DNA from: Solwaraspora sp. WMMA2065
GTDB taxonomy: Bacteria; Actinomycetota; Actinomycetes; Mycobacteriales; Micromonosporaceae
NCBI RefSeq assembly: GCF_030345075.1
Contig: NZ_CP128361.1
Span: 1-64,000 of the forward strand
DNA: 64,000 bases
Reading direction: 5' to 3'
Shown here: positions 46,440 through 56,630 of the stretch, in pieces
Numbering within the stretch: the stretch's first letter is position 1
How the letters are laid out: each line of letters opens with the position of its first letter
Program-made: the position numbers and the translations under genes
Notes under the pieces: model-generated
What the model was told of the DNA's origin: nothing
Databases searched by the model: none
What the model saw: the letters and a program-made list of their open reading frames with translations, nothing else

Positions 46440-47594
46440 ATGGATCGTCGTAGCGTACTGCGTGCCACGGTGGTCGGCGCTGGTGCCGCCGCCTTCTCCG
46501 GCAGTCTCTGGACCGGCGCCTTCGCCGCACCGGCGCAACCCGGCGCCAGCCCGTACGGGCCACTCGGCAGTCCCGACGCCAACGGCATCGCGCTACCCGC
46601 CGGCTTCACCAGCCGGGTCGTGGCCAGGTCGCGCCAGCGGGTCGGCGACACCTCGTACGTCTGGCACGACGCACCGGACGGTGGTGCCTGCTTCACCGCC
46701 GGGACCGGCTGGGTGTACGTCTCCAACTCGGAGATCTCCCGTACCGGCGGTGCCTCGGCGATCCGGTTCGACTCCACCGGCGACGTGGTCTCGGCGTACC
46801 GGATCCTGGCGAACACCAACCGCAACTGCGCCGGTGGCGCCATGCCCTGGGGCACCTGGCTCTCCTGCGAGGAGGTGGCCCGCGGGTACGTCTACGAGAC
46901 GTACCCGCTCGGCGGCACCGGCGCGGTGCGGCGCCCGGCGATGGGCCGGTTCTGTCACGAGGCCGCCGCCGCCGATCCGGTCCGCGGCGTGATCTACCTG
47001 ACCGAGGACGAGAGCAACGGCTGCTTCTACCGGTTCCGGCCGGACACCTGGGGCGACCTGTCCACCGGCACCCTCGAGGTGCTGGTGGCCGGCAGCGGTA
47101 CCAGCGGGCCGGTCAGTTGGGCCCGGGTGCCGGACCCGGACGGCGGCCCGATCGCCACCCGCTTCCAGGTATCCGGCGCGAAACGGTTCAACGGCGGGGA
47201 AGGATGCCACTACGCCGACGGCGTCTGCTGGTTCACCACCAAGGGCGACAACCGGGTCTGGGCGTACGACGCGGTCGCCCAGCGGATCGACCTGGCCTAC
47301 GACGACTCGCTGATCTCCGGCACCCCGCCGCTGACCGGCGTCGACAACATCGTCGGTACGCCGGGCGGTGACCTGTACGTCGCCGAGGACGGCGGCAACA
47401 TGGAGATCTGCCTGATCACCCCGGACGAGCGGATCGCGCCGTTTCTGCGGATCAGCGGCCAGTCGTCGTCGGAAATCTGCGGTCCGGCGTTCTCCCCTGA
47501 CGGCGGCCGGCTGTACTTCTCGTCGCAGCGCGGCACCTCGGGTGCGTCCTCCGGCGGCATCACCTACGAGGTACGCGGCCCGTTCCGCTCCTGA
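46440..47594 (+). CDS. PhoX/DUF839 family protein, Tat-exported
   Basis: 384 residues. A twin-arginine signal (MDRRSVLRATVVGAGAAAFS) directs folded export. The mature part (about 35-384) has the repeat-rich beta-propeller-like sequence of DUF839/PhoX proteins, for example HEAAAADPVRGVIYLTEDES, GCHYADGVCWFTTKGDN and YVAEDGGN. PhoX enzymes are calcium- and iron-dependent alkaline phosphatases, but short actinobacterial DUF839 proteins are not all proven phosphatases. ATG 46440 has GGAGG five bases ahead. Divergent from the DAHP synthase leader. Confidence 0.85.
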   Translation: MDRRSVLRATVVGAGAAAFSGSLWTGAFAAPAQPGASPYGPLGSPDANGIALPAGFTSRVVARSRQRVGDTSYVWHDAPDGGACFTAGTGWVYVSNSEISRTGGASAIRFDSTGDVVSAYRILANTNRNCAGGAMPWGTWLSCEEVARGYVYETYPLGGTGAVRRPAMGRFCHEAAAADPVRGVIYLTEDESNGCFYRFRPDTWGDLSTGTLEVLVAGSGTSGPVSWARVPDPDGGPIATRFQVSGAKRFNGGEGCHYADGVCWFTTKGDNRVWAYDAVAQRIDLAYDDSLISGTPPLTGVDNIVGTPGGDLYVAEDGGNMEICLITPDERIAPFLRISGQSSSEICGPAFSPDGGRLYFSSQRGTSGASSGGITYEVRGPFRS

Positions 47595-47649
47595 CCTACG
47601 CGGCGGCGGAATGCATGACTCGGCCGTCGCCCGGGTAGTCACTCGGTCC

Positions 47650-47883
47650 ATGAACACTGACACCGACGACGACCCGTTCACCGGCTCACCACCACCGGGC
47701 GCCGCCACCACGGGTCAGGCGGAAGCCGAAGCGGAGCGGATCGAATCGCGCGCCGGCCACCTGCTGCCGGAGGAGGAGGCGGCCGGCAGCGACGACCCGG
47801 TGCGTCAGGCCGCCGCCATCCTGGACGACTCCGACCGGCGCGAGCAGCCGCGTCCGCAGCCGGGCAGCGAGCCGCCCGGCTGA
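47650..47883 (+). CDS. Small acidic hypothetical protein
   Basis: 77 residues, very acidic, without membrane segments or a known domain. The middle, RIESRAGHLLPEEEAAGSDDPVRQAAAILDDSDRR, looks like a conserved helical core between disordered ends. ATG 47650 lacks a clear Shine-Dalgarno sequence. It lies between PhoX and the peptidase genes and is followed by a hairpin. Confidence 0.6.
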   Translation: MNTDTDDDPFTGSPPPGAATTGQAEAEAERIESRAGHLLPEEEAAGSDDPVRQAAAILDDSDRREQPRPQPGSEPPG

Positions 47884-47894
47884 CCCCGACGGCA

Positions 47895-47922
47895 CCCGGC
47901 CGGCCCGGTGCGTCCGGCCGGG
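47895..47922 (+). terminator. Short GC stem after small acidic gene
   Basis: CCCGGCCGG and CCGGCCGGG are exact complements around a 10-base loop, 12 bases after the stop. It could separate this gene from the following peptidase operon, though it ends less than 30 bases before the next ATG. Confidence 0.4.
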
Positions 47923-47947
47923 CCCCCGATCGGATAACGTCGGGCGC

Positions 47948-49240
47948 ATGTCGCCCAACGGGTACCCCTGGCCGATCGAGACCACCCGGCTGGACAACGG
48001 CCTACGGGTCGTCGTCAGCCCTGACCCCAGCGCACCGGTGGTCGCGGTCAATCTCTGGTACGACGTGGGTTCGCGTCACGAGCCCGCCGGCCGGACCGGA
48101 TTCGCCCACCTCTTCGAACACCTGATGTTCGAGGGATCGGTCAACGTCGCCAAGACCGAGCACATGAAGCTGGTGCAGGGCGCGGGTGGCTCGCTCAACG
48201 CCACCACCAACCCGGACCGGACCAACTACTTCGAGACCGTCCCCGCCGAGCACCTGGCCCTCGCACTCTGGCTGGAAGCCGACCGGATGGGCGGCCTGGT
48301 GCCGGCGCTGACCCAGGAGACGTTGGACAACCAGCGCGAGGTGGTCAAGAACGAGCGGCGGCAGCGCTACGACAACGTGCCGTACGGCGACGCCTGGCTG
48401 CGGCTGCTGCCCCTGCTCTACCCGCCGGGGCACCCGTACCACCACGCCACGATCGGCTCGATGGACGACCTGAACGCCGCCGACCTGGCCACCTTCCAGG
48501 CGTTCCACGAGATGTACTACGCGCCGAACAACGCGGTGCTGACCGTGGTCGGCGACACCGACGCCGACGAGGTGTTCAGCCTGGCCGACAAGTACTTCGG
48601 CGGGATCGCCGCGCGGCCCGACATCCCACCGGCGCCGGACGGGCGTACGCCGGCACCGCTGGCCGGCCCGGTCACCGAGACGGTCACCACCGACGTGCCG
48701 GCAGCCCGGCACTACTTCACCTACCGCACCCATCCGTTCGGGACCTCGGCCTACGACGCGGCGACCGTGCTCGGCACAGTGCTGGGCAGTGGCCGGGGCA
48801 GCCGGCTCTACCAACGGCTGGCCGACGGTGCCCGGATCGCGCAGCCCGACTACCTGGGCGCGTACGGCGTCGACCTGGCGCACGCGCCGGCGCCGCTGAT
48901 CATCACCGCGACCGCCCAGCCGACGGTGACCGCCGAGCGGCTCGCCGACGGCCTGTCCGAGGTGCTCGACGAGGTGGCCCGCGACGGCGTCACCGAGGCT
49001 GAGGTCGACCGGGCCAAGGCGCTGCTCACCACCGGTTGGTGGCGTCAGGTCGCCAGCTTCGAGGGCCGGGCCGACACCCTCGGCCGCTACGCCACCCAGT
49101 TCGGCGACCCGGCCCGCGCCGGGGAGCGGCTGCCGGGCTGGCTGGCGGTCACCGCCGAGGCGGTCAACGACGAGGCCGCACACCTGTTGCGGCCGGACAA
49201 CCGGGTCCAGCTCAGCTACCTGCCGGAGGGCGACCAGTGA
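47948..49240 (+). CDS. M16 family zinc peptidase (catalytic subunit)
   Basis: 430 residues. The inverted zinc motif HLFEH at 54-58, with the distal Glu in the NQREVVKNERRQ helix, marks an active pitrilysin-type peptidase. N- and C-terminal M16 halves are both present. No signal peptide, so cytoplasmic. Its TGA overlaps the GTG of a second M16 gene that lacks the zinc motif, so the products probably form the usual heterodimer of one active and one inactive subunit. Substrate unknown. Confidence 0.93.
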   Translation: MSPNGYPWPIETTRLDNGLRVVVSPDPSAPVVAVNLWYDVGSRHEPAGRTGFAHLFEHLMFEGSVNVAKTEHMKLVQGAGGSLNATTNPDRTNYFETVPAEHLALALWLEADRMGGLVPALTQETLDNQREVVKNERRQRYDNVPYGDAWLRLLPLLYPPGHPYHHATIGSMDDLNAADLATFQAFHEMYYAPNNAVLTVVGDTDADEVFSLADKYFGGIAARPDIPPAPDGRTPAPLAGPVTETVTTDVPAARHYFTYRTHPFGTSAYDAATVLGTVLGSGRGSRLYQRLADGARIAQPDYLGAYGVDLAHAPAPLIITATAQPTVTAERLADGLSEVLDEVARDGVTEAEVDRAKALLTTGWWRQVASFEGRADTLGRYATQFGDPARAGERLPGWLAVTAEAVNDEAAHLLRPDNRVQLSYLPEGDQ

Positions 49241-50580
49241 CGATCATCGCGCAGCGTCCCGGACCGGGCGCCGCCCGGCCGTACCGTTTCCCGGACGTGG
49301 TCCGGCGCAGCGTGGCCGGTGGCGAGATCGTCGCCGCCCACCTGCCCGGCCACCGACTGGCGGTGGCGACCCTGCTGCTGGACGCCGGTGCCAGCCGGGA
49401 ACCGGTCGGCCGGGAAGGGCTGGCCGGAGTTCTCGCCAAGGCACTCGAAGAGGGCACCGAGACCCGGGACTCGGCCGCGTACGCCCTGGTCCTGGAAAGT
49501 CTCGGCACCGAGTTGTCGATCTCCGTCGACTGGGACTCGTTCCGGGTGGGCGTGCAGGTCAGCACCGACCGGCTCGGCGCGGCCGTCGAGCTGCTCACCG
49601 AGGCGGTCCGGACCCCCCGGCTGGATCCGTCCGATGTCGAGCGGGTCCGCGACGACGAGGCGACCGCGCTGCGGATGTACTGGGCCAACCCGGGGCCGCG
49701 GGCGGAAGCCGCGCTGCGCGCCGACCTGTTCGGTGCCGACCAGCGGCACGGCCGGCCGATGAGCGGCGACCCCGAATCGGTGGCGGCGGTGACCGTGGCG
49801 GACGTCGTCGACTTCCACAGTGCGTGGTTCACCCGGCCCGGCACCCTGCTGGTCGCCGGCGATCTGGACCTGATCGACCTGGACGCGCTCGGCGTGGCCG
49901 CCTTCGCCGGGGCGACCGGCTCGCCGTCACAGCCCGGACCACCGTTGCCGGTCACCTTGCGGGACCATCGGCGGATCATCCTGGTCGACCGGCCGGGCGC
50001 GGTGCAGTCCACGTTGCGGCTCGGCCACCCGGCACCGCACCGGGCCCACCCCGACTACGTGCCGATGACCCTGGCCAGCACCGTCCTCGGTGGAGCCTTC
50101 ACGTCGCGGCTCAACCACCTGATCCGTGAGGTACGCGGCTACACGTACGGCATCAGGTCGGACTTCGGGATGTCCCGCCGGTTCGGGCGCTTCGCGGTCA
50201 GCTCCAGTGTGCAGACCGGGGTCACCGCGCCCGCCCTGATCGACTCGGTCGGTGAGGTGTCCCGTACCCAGGCCGACGGGGTGACCGAGGGGGAGCTGGC
50301 GGTGGCCCGGTCGTGGCGGGCCGGTCAGCTCTCGGTCGAGCTGCAGACCCCGCCGGCCATCGCCAGCGCACTGGGGACCCTGGTCGTGCACGGGCTGCCC
50401 GACGACTACCACGCCCGGCTGCGCGACGAGCTGCTGTCGGCGACGGTCGAGCAGGTCTCCGCCGCCGCCGCCACCCACCTGCAGGCCGAAGGGCTGACCC
50501 TGGTGGTCGAGGGTGACGCGGCGAAGATCCGCGACGAACTGACCGCCTCCGGCCTGGGGGAGCTGCACGACGCCGACTGA
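49237..50580 (+). CDS. M16 family peptidase homologue, non-catalytic subunit
   Basis: 447 residues. The fold matches the first M16 protein (for example LLDAGASREPVGREGLAGVLAKALEEGT and LGGAFTSRLNHLIREVRGYTYG), but HxxEH is absent: the place of the zinc ligands reads GLAGVLAKALEEGT. The RGYTYG motif of the substrate-holding half is kept. It should act as the structural and substrate-binding partner of the upstream peptidase. GTG start overlaps the previous stop (GTGA). Confidence 0.92.
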   Translation: MTIIAQRPGPGAARPYRFPDVVRRSVAGGEIVAAHLPGHRLAVATLLLDAGASREPVGREGLAGVLAKALEEGTETRDSAAYALVLESLGTELSISVDWDSFRVGVQVSTDRLGAAVELLTEAVRTPRLDPSDVERVRDDEATALRMYWANPGPRAEAALRADLFGADQRHGRPMSGDPESVAAVTVADVVDFHSAWFTRPGTLLVAGDLDLIDLDALGVAAFAGATGSPSQPGPPLPVTLRDHRRIILVDRPGAVQSTLRLGHPAPHRAHPDYVPMTLASTVLGGAFTSRLNHLIREVRGYTYGIRSDFGMSRRFGRFAVSSSVQTGVTAPALIDSVGEVSRTQADGVTEGELAVARSWRAGQLSVELQTPPAIASALGTLVVHGLPDDYHARLRDELLSATVEQVSAAAATHLQAEGLTLVVEGDAAKIRDELTASGLGELHDAD

Positions 50581-51037
50581 TCCGCACCGGGCCAGGGGTG
50601 TCGTCGCCGGGCCCGGGGTGTCGGGCTCAGCGGCGTTGCAGCAGGCGCAGGGTGCGGAGCGGGTGCGGTCCGCTGGAACCCTACGCGCCGCTGCGGTTCG
50701 ATCCGCCCCGTCAGGGCCGCCAGGTCCGCGTCGCCTGTCTGGTATGTCCGGTTAGGCGGTTAACGTGTTGGCTTCCCTGCGGTAGTGTCCTACGGTTGCC
50801 GGATGATCACTCCTGCGCAGCGCGACGGAGCCGTGACTGTCACGGCTCCGATCGTCGTGCGCACCTTCGCGCCGAGTGCCGTCGCGCCGGGCGTCCTCGT
50901 GTCCGGCGTCGCTGGTCGGCCGGGCCTGCCGCGCCCTACCGGCCGGGCGCCTCCGGAGCGCCGTCGCACCATCACGACGACGGCCACCAGGGGCGAAGCG
51001 GATCAGCTTCGGCCCTTTTCTGTTGTGAGGAGACCCG
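50581..51037. other. Leader and promoter region of the DksA-type gene
   Basis: About 460 bases without a gene I can support. TTAACG at 50760 and TAGTGT at 50783, spaced 17 bases, form a plausible promoter reading right. A 23-bp inverted repeat lies 40 bases further on. An open frame from ATG 50803 (MITPAQRDGAVTVTAP) overlaps the next gene and looks non-coding after its first 30 codons. Confidence 0.4.
50827..50849. repeat. 23-bp inverted repeat
   Basis: GGAGCCGTGAC and GTCACGGCTCC are exact complements with one central T. The symmetry fits either a dimeric operator or, in RNA, a hairpin with a small loop. It lies downstream of the predicted promoter at 50760-50788. Confidence 0.8.
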
Positions 51038-51349
51038 ATGAGCACCGAACTGCACGGCACCCGCGGCACCGAATGGATCGAACAGGTACGGGTGCAACTG
51101 GCCGACCAGTTGGACACGCACCGGGCCCAGCTGACCGAGCTCACCGCCGACACCGGCGACCCGGGTGAAGCGCACACCCGGGCCGCGCTGGTCGTCGCCG
51201 CCCGGCGCGGCTACGACCAGACCGTCGAGGCGTTGAACCGGATCGCCGAGGGTCGTTACGGCCGCTGCGACCGGTGCGGCGGCGAAATTCTCCGGGAACG
51301 GCTGGAGATTCTGCCGCACGCCCGGTACTGCGTGCCCTGCACGCGCTGA
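51038..51349 (+). CDS. TraR/DksA-type zinc-finger protein
   Basis: 103 residues. The C-terminal C4 zinc finger uses Cys77, Cys80, Cys98 and Cys101 (CDRCGGEI and CVPC). It is preceded by a coiled region. Proteins of this family bind RNA polymerase through the secondary channel; the actinobacterial members are short and their targets are less well known. ATG follows GTGAGGAG. A strong hairpin ends the transcript. Confidence 0.9.
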   Translation: MSTELHGTRGTEWIEQVRVQLADQLDTHRAQLTELTADTGDPGEAHTRAALVVAARRGYDQTVEALNRIAEGRYGRCDRCGGEILRERLEILPHARYCVPCTR

Positions 51350-51357
51350 CCGCCGCC

Positions 51358-51394
51358 TTGCCCGCCTACCGCCTCGCGGTCGGTAGGCGGGCAA
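51358..51394 (+). terminator. Perfect 13-bp stem after the DksA-type gene
   Basis: TTGCCCGCCTACC and GGTAGGCGGGCAA pair exactly around an 11-base loop, starting nine bases after the stop codon and followed by the AT-richer ATACATT. It is a good intrinsic terminator by position and shape. Confidence 0.85.
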
Positions 51395-51470
51395 ATACAT
51401 TCGAACCCACGGCGGTGTGTCGTCCGTTGTACCCGGGTGTCCGCAATGTGCCGCAGAGAGGCGAGCGCTG

Positions 51471-52097
51471 ATGCCCCAGCTCCACACGTCGGTGATGATC
51501 CGCTACGCGACCTACACCGACACCCCGCAAGTGGCCAAGACACTGGTGGAGGCATTTCTGGACACCCCCGAGTCGTCCTGGCTGATCCCGGACCCGGTCG
51601 CCCGTCGGCAGGTGTACCAGCGGTTCTGTCCGGCGTTGATCGACTACGGGCTGCGCCAGGGCAGCATCTACCGGACCGAGGACTACAGTGCGGTGGCGGT
51701 TTGGCGCCCGTGCAGCCTGATCCTGCCGAACCCGGTGGAGTACGAGCAGCTGCTCGACGACACCTGCGGTGAATACGCGTACCGGTTCCGGTTGCTGGAC
51801 AACGCACTCGCCGAACGACACCCGGTGGGCGAGCACCACTACCTGGCGTACCTCGGGGTCACCCCGGACCGGCAGGGCTACGGCCTCGGTACGGCGTTGC
51901 TGAACCACCGGCACGCCATCTTCGACACCGCCGGCAGCGCCGCCTACGTGGTGGCCAGCAGCCCCGGCGCCCGAGATCTGTACGCCCGGCTCGGCTACCG
52001 GCTCACCGCCACGGCTCCGTTCCACCTGCCCGACGGCGGCCCGCTGCTCTGGCCGATGTGGCGCCAGCCGCAGCTGGCCCGCCGGTACCTGAACTGA
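51471..52097 (+). CDS. GNAT family N-acetyltransferase
   Basis: 208 residues. The acetyl-CoA loop appears as LGVTPDRQGYGLGTALLNH (about 124-142), followed by the conserved ending ARDLYARLGYRLT. The N-terminal half is a typical GNAT strand-helix region. The acceptor substrate cannot be inferred. ATG follows AGAGAGGCGAG. It is monocistronic between a terminator and asd. Confidence 0.88.
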   Translation: MPQLHTSVMIRYATYTDTPQVAKTLVEAFLDTPESSWLIPDPVARRQVYQRFCPALIDYGLRQGSIYRTEDYSAVAVWRPCSLILPNPVEYEQLLDDTCGEYAYRFRLLDNALAERHPVGEHHYLAYLGVTPDRQGYGLGTALLNHRHAIFDTAGSAAYVVASSPGARDLYARLGYRLTATAPFHLPDGGPLLWPMWRQPQLARRYLN

Positions 52098-52192
52098 TCG
52101 CGTGTACCTGAACTGACTGCGCGGGGGTACGCCGACGGGTCGGAAGGTGACGCCGGACAACTCGGTTCCGTCCCGGCCCGGCCCGTCGGTAA

Positions 52193-53248
<1,056 letters not shown>

Positions 53249-53309
53249 GCCCGGCACCGCAACAGTCAGCACCGCAACAGTTACCGCCGCAACGCCGGGC
53301 GGGTCGTCG

Positions 53310-54446
53310 TCAGTCGGCGGCGACCCGTTCGGCGAGCAGCATCGCGGCGTCGTCGCTGATCTGACCGCCGGCGTGCCGCTGCAGCTCGGCGACGACGCGG
53401 TCCAGCACCTCCTGCCGGTCCGGCAGCTCCAGGCACGCGGTCACCCGGTCCGAGGCGAGGAACTCGCCGCGTCCGTTGCGGGCCTCCACCAACCCGTCGG
53501 TGTAGAGCAGCAGCCGGTCCCCGACCTGCCAGGGTCGGGTCACCCGGAGCGGCTCCGGCGCGTGGCGGCGCAGCCCCAACGGCGGGTGCCGGTCACCGGG
53601 CTCCAGGATCTCCAGCGTCCCGGTGGCGGGACGCAGTGCCGGTGCCGGATGGCCACAGTTGATCACGGTCAGCGTGTCGTCGGTGAGCTGCACCAGGGCG
53701 GCGGTGACGAACTGCGCCGGCTGGCCGGTACCCACTCCGTCGCGGTACACCGCCTGGTCCAGGTCGGCGGCGACGGCGGACAGTTCCGGCTGTACGAAGG
53801 CGGACTGTCGGAAGGCACCCATCACGGTGGCCGACATCTGGACCGCCTGCAGGCCCTTGCCGCACGCGTCCCCGATGATGATCCTGGTCCCGTACGGGCT
53901 GTCCACGACGGCGAACAGGTCACCGCCGACGTTGGCTGCCTCGGACGCGGACAGGTACCGGGCGACCAGGGCGACATCGCCCAGCTGCGGCGGCGGTGCG
54001 CGTAGCACCGCCCGCTGCGCAACCTCGGCGATCTCGGTCATCCGGCGCAGCCGGGCCTCCCGCAGGTTCCGGGACCGGGCCACGTAGATCGACACGATGC
54101 CGACCGCGAAGACGACACTGCTGCGCAGCAGATGGTCCAGGCTGCCGAACATGCCGCTGGGCAGCCCGGCGACCAACGCGACGAAGCAGGCGACTGCGGT
54201 GACCAGTGCGGTCCGTCGGGTCTTCTCGACGGCGGCGGCGAGCAGCGGGGCCAGCGACAGGAATCCGAGCACGACCGCGCTGGTCTGGGTCAGCACGTCG
54301 ATGACGGTGATGACCGCGATCAGCGCCAACGCCAGCGGCATTCCACGCCAGCGTTCCGTGCGGTGCAGCAACGACCGGTCGGCCGGGTGCGGCACCCGCG
54401 AATCCGGCGAAAGAGGCTTACGCCAGCTGACCCGGCGTGCCCACAC
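53310..54446 (-). CDS. Membrane PP2C/SpoIIE-type serine phosphatase
   Basis: 378 residues. Four hydrophobic segments (about 35-120) anchor the protein. A linker helix (RSRNLREARLRRMTEIAEVAQ) leads to a SpoIIE-type PP2C domain (about 145-378) with GGDLFAV, GDACGKGLQA, NCGHPAP, LLLYTDGLVEARN and SDDAAMLL motifs that hold the metal ions. Such phosphatases usually dephosphorylate anti-sigma-factor antagonists in partner-switching systems. No partner gene is next to it. GTG start behind GGGAG. Confidence 0.92.
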   Translation of the reverse strand: MWARRVSWRKPLSPDSRVPHPADRSLLHRTERWRGMPLALALIAVITVIDVLTQTSAVVLGFLSLAPLLAAAVEKTRRTALVTAVACFVALVAGLPSGMFGSLDHLLRSSVVFAVGIVSIYVARSRNLREARLRRMTEIAEVAQRAVLRAPPPQLGDVALVARYLSASEAANVGGDLFAVVDSPYGTRIIIGDACGKGLQAVQMSATVMGAFRQSAFVQPELSAVAADLDQAVYRDGVGTGQPAQFVTAALVQLTDDTLTVINCGHPAPALRPATGTLEILEPGDRHPPLGLRRHAPEPLRVTRPWQVGDRLLLYTDGLVEARNGRGEFLASDRVTACLELPDRQEVLDRVVAELQRHAGGQISDDAAMLLAERVAAD

Positions 54447-54607
54447 GGCGTGCTCCCTACCCGGCCTGCCCGCCCGTGCACCTCGTGCCGGCGCAGCCGT
54501 TTCGACCTGCGAGCGTAGCCGATTCCACCGACCGGGGGAGGGCGCTGGTTTTTCGTTCCCGACCCCGGGTACCCCGAAGACGGCGCCGACACCGAGAGGA
54601 GTGCGTG

Positions 54608-55024
54608 ATGACGACCGTCGGAGAGTTCATGACGGCCCGCCCGTTCACCATGGACGCCAGCGACATGTTGACGGCGGCGGCGCGGCAGATGCGGGACGCC
54701 GACATCGGCGACATCATCGTCACCAACGGGAGCGATATCCGAGGAATCGTGACCGACCGGGACATCACGGTCCGGGCGGTGGCATCCGAGATGGATCCGT
54801 CGATGACCCAGCTCAGCCAGATCATCACCGAGGACGTCGTGGTGGTGTCGCCGTACGACGACGCCGTCGCGGCCGCCGAGCTGATGCGGACCTACTCGGT
54901 ACGGCGACTGCCGGTGGTCGACGACGGCCGCCTGGTCGGCGTGGTCTCCATGGGTGACCTCGCCGTCGAGTGGGAACCGGATTCGGTGCTGGCCGACATC
55001 AGCACCGACGACCCGAACAACTGA
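54608..55024 (+). CDS. Two-CBS-domain protein
   Basis: 138 residues consisting of a tandem pair of CBS motifs (about 8-60 and 72-128), with DRDITVRAVA and YSVRRLPVVDDGRLVGVVS repeats. CBS pairs bind adenine nucleotides. Stand-alone proteins of this type resemble the hypoxic response protein Hrp1 of mycobacteria; the actual ligand is unknown. ATG 54608 follows GAGAGGAGTGCG. Divergent from the phosphatase gene. Confidence 0.88.
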   Translation: MTTVGEFMTARPFTMDASDMLTAAARQMRDADIGDIIVTNGSDIRGIVTDRDITVRAVASEMDPSMTQLSQIITEDVVVVSPYDDAVAAAELMRTYSVRRLPVVDDGRLVGVVSMGDLAVEWEPDSVLADISTDDPNN

Positions 55025-55178
55025 CCACCGGACCGCTGCCGCGCCCACCGGGCCGGCTGGCGGCGCCGGAAACCCTCTGGTGGGTGTCCCCGACAGGTCT
55101 GCCCGGTCTCCCCGGCGCCCGGGTCCGGCAGACACGGGGACACCCGTCTGCGCCCACCCACCCAGATCGGAGTGCAGC

Positions 55179-56486
55179 ATGAAGCGACCACGGATCGTCA
55201 TCGCGGGTGCCGGCTTCGCCGGCTACCAGGCTGCCCGTACCCTGTCCCGGCTGGCCCGGGGGTCCGCCGAGATCGTCCTGATCAACCCGACCGACTACTT
55301 CCTGTACGTGCCGCTGCTGCCCGAGGTCGCCTCGGGTGTGCTGGAGCCCCGCCGGGTCACCGTCTCGCTGCCGGACACCCTGCCCGGCGTACGGGTGGTG
55401 CTCGGCGAGATCGACCAGATCGACCTGCCGGGCCGGCGGATCTGTTATGTCGACGGTGAGGGCGACCGGGCCGAGCTGAGTTACGACCGGCTGATCGTCT
55501 CCATCGGCAGTGTCAACAAGCTGCTGCCGATCCCCGGCGCCAACGAGCACGCGCACGGCTTCCGGACCCTGCCGGAGGCGCTCTACCTGCGCGACCACCT
55601 CACCCGGCAGATCGAACTCGCCGACTTCAGTGACGATTCGGCCGAGCGGGCCGCCCGATGCACCTTCGTCGTGGTCGGGGCCGGATACACCGGAACCGAG
55701 GTCGCGGCGCACTGTGTGACCGCCACCGACCTGCTGGTCCGCCGGCATCCCCGGCTGGCCGGCCAGCAGGTGCGCTGGCTGCTGCTCGACCTGGCCGACC
55801 GGGTGCTGCCCGAGCTGGACCAGCGGATGTCGGTCACCGCGCAGAAGGTCCTCGACGCGCGGGGCGTCGAGACCCGGTTCGGCACCTCGGTCCGCGAGGC
55901 GACCAGCGACGGGGTGCACCTGTCCGACGGGGAGTTCATCCCGACCCGGTCGCTGATCTGGTGTGTCGGGGTGCGCCCCGATCCGGTGGTGGACGATCTG
56001 GGACTGACCACTCTGAAGGGCCGGCTGGTGGTCGACGAGTTCCTCGCCGTACCGCAACATCCGGAGGTGTACGCGTGCGGTGACGCCGCCGCGGTGCCCG
56101 ACCCGAACCGGCCGGGCGAGGTCACCCCGATGACCGCTCAGCATGCCGTCCGGCAGGGCAAGCTGGCCGCGCAGAACGTCGCCGCGTCGTACGGGCACGG
56201 TTCGTTCCGCCCGTACCGGCACAAGGATCTGGGGTTCGTGGTGGACCTCGGCGGCGCGCAGGCGGCGGCGAATCCGCTGCACGTGCCGATCTCCGGCCCG
56301 CTGGCCAAGGCGGTGACCCGGGGCTACCACCTGGCGTCGATCCCGGGCAACCGGATCCGGGTGGCGGCCGACTGGACGTTGGAGTCGTTGCTGTCGCGCC
56401 AGGGTGTGCAGCTCGGTCTGGTGCCGCCGTCGGCGGTGCCGCTGGACACCGCGTCGCCGGAGCTGGTGCACCCGGTCGGCCGCTGA
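55179..56486 (+). CDS. NDH-2-like FAD/NAD(P) oxidoreductase
   Basis: 435 residues. The FAD site GAGFAG (about 10-15), a second dinucleotide site GAGYTGTEVAAH (about 165-176) and the FAD ribityl motif ACGDAAAVPD near 305 are in order. The length and C-terminal part fit type II NADH dehydrogenases, single-protein enzymes that pass electrons from NADH to quinone at the membrane. Related ferredoxin or carotenoid-linked oxidoreductases remain possible. The gene stands alone after the CBS-domain gene. Confidence 0.88.
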   Translation: MKRPRIVIAGAGFAGYQAARTLSRLARGSAEIVLINPTDYFLYVPLLPEVASGVLEPRRVTVSLPDTLPGVRVVLGEIDQIDLPGRRICYVDGEGDRAELSYDRLIVSIGSVNKLLPIPGANEHAHGFRTLPEALYLRDHLTRQIELADFSDDSAERAARCTFVVVGAGYTGTEVAAHCVTATDLLVRRHPRLAGQQVRWLLLDLADRVLPELDQRMSVTAQKVLDARGVETRFGTSVREATSDGVHLSDGEFIPTRSLIWCVGVRPDPVVDDLGLTTLKGRLVVDEFLAVPQHPEVYACGDAAAVPDPNRPGEVTPMTAQHAVRQGKLAAQNVAASYGHGSFRPYRHKDLGFVVDLGGAQAAANPLHVPISGPLAKAVTRGYHLASIPGNRIRVAADWTLESLLSRQGVQLGLVPPSAVPLDTASPELVHPVGR

Positions 56487-56501
56487 TCCGGTACGGGGCT
56501 G

Positions 56502-56630
56502 TCAGCCGAACCGTAGGTGGGGTCGGGGGTGGGCCGCGGCCTCCGCGACGACGTGTCCGGCCAACTCGCGGTCGATGCCGTGCCGGTGCAGTTCGCCGGT
56601 CAGTGCGGCCAGCCAGGTCTGCTGGTTCAC
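56502..56630 (-). CDS. 42-aa peptide coupled to PadR (HAAS-like fragment)
   Basis: Its GTG overlaps the PadR stop in a GTGA arrangement, so it should be translated. The sequence MNQQTWLAALTGELHRHGI followed by DRELAGHVVAEAAAHPRPHL matches the first helices of the HAAS/DUF1700-like proteins usually encoded after PadR genes. Those are membrane proteins of about 150-300 residues, so this is either a remnant or a minimal soluble version. No frame continues the missing part downstream. Confidence 0.5.
   Translation of the reverse strand: MNQQTWLAALTGELHRHGIDRELAGHVVAEAAAHPRPHLRFG

Noticed and set aside
50803-51168. Frame starting MITPAQRDGAVTVTAP upstream of the DksA-type gene
   Set aside because: It overlaps that gene in another frame, becomes Arg/Thr low-complexity, and has no strong ribosome site. 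A short leader peptide is not excluded.
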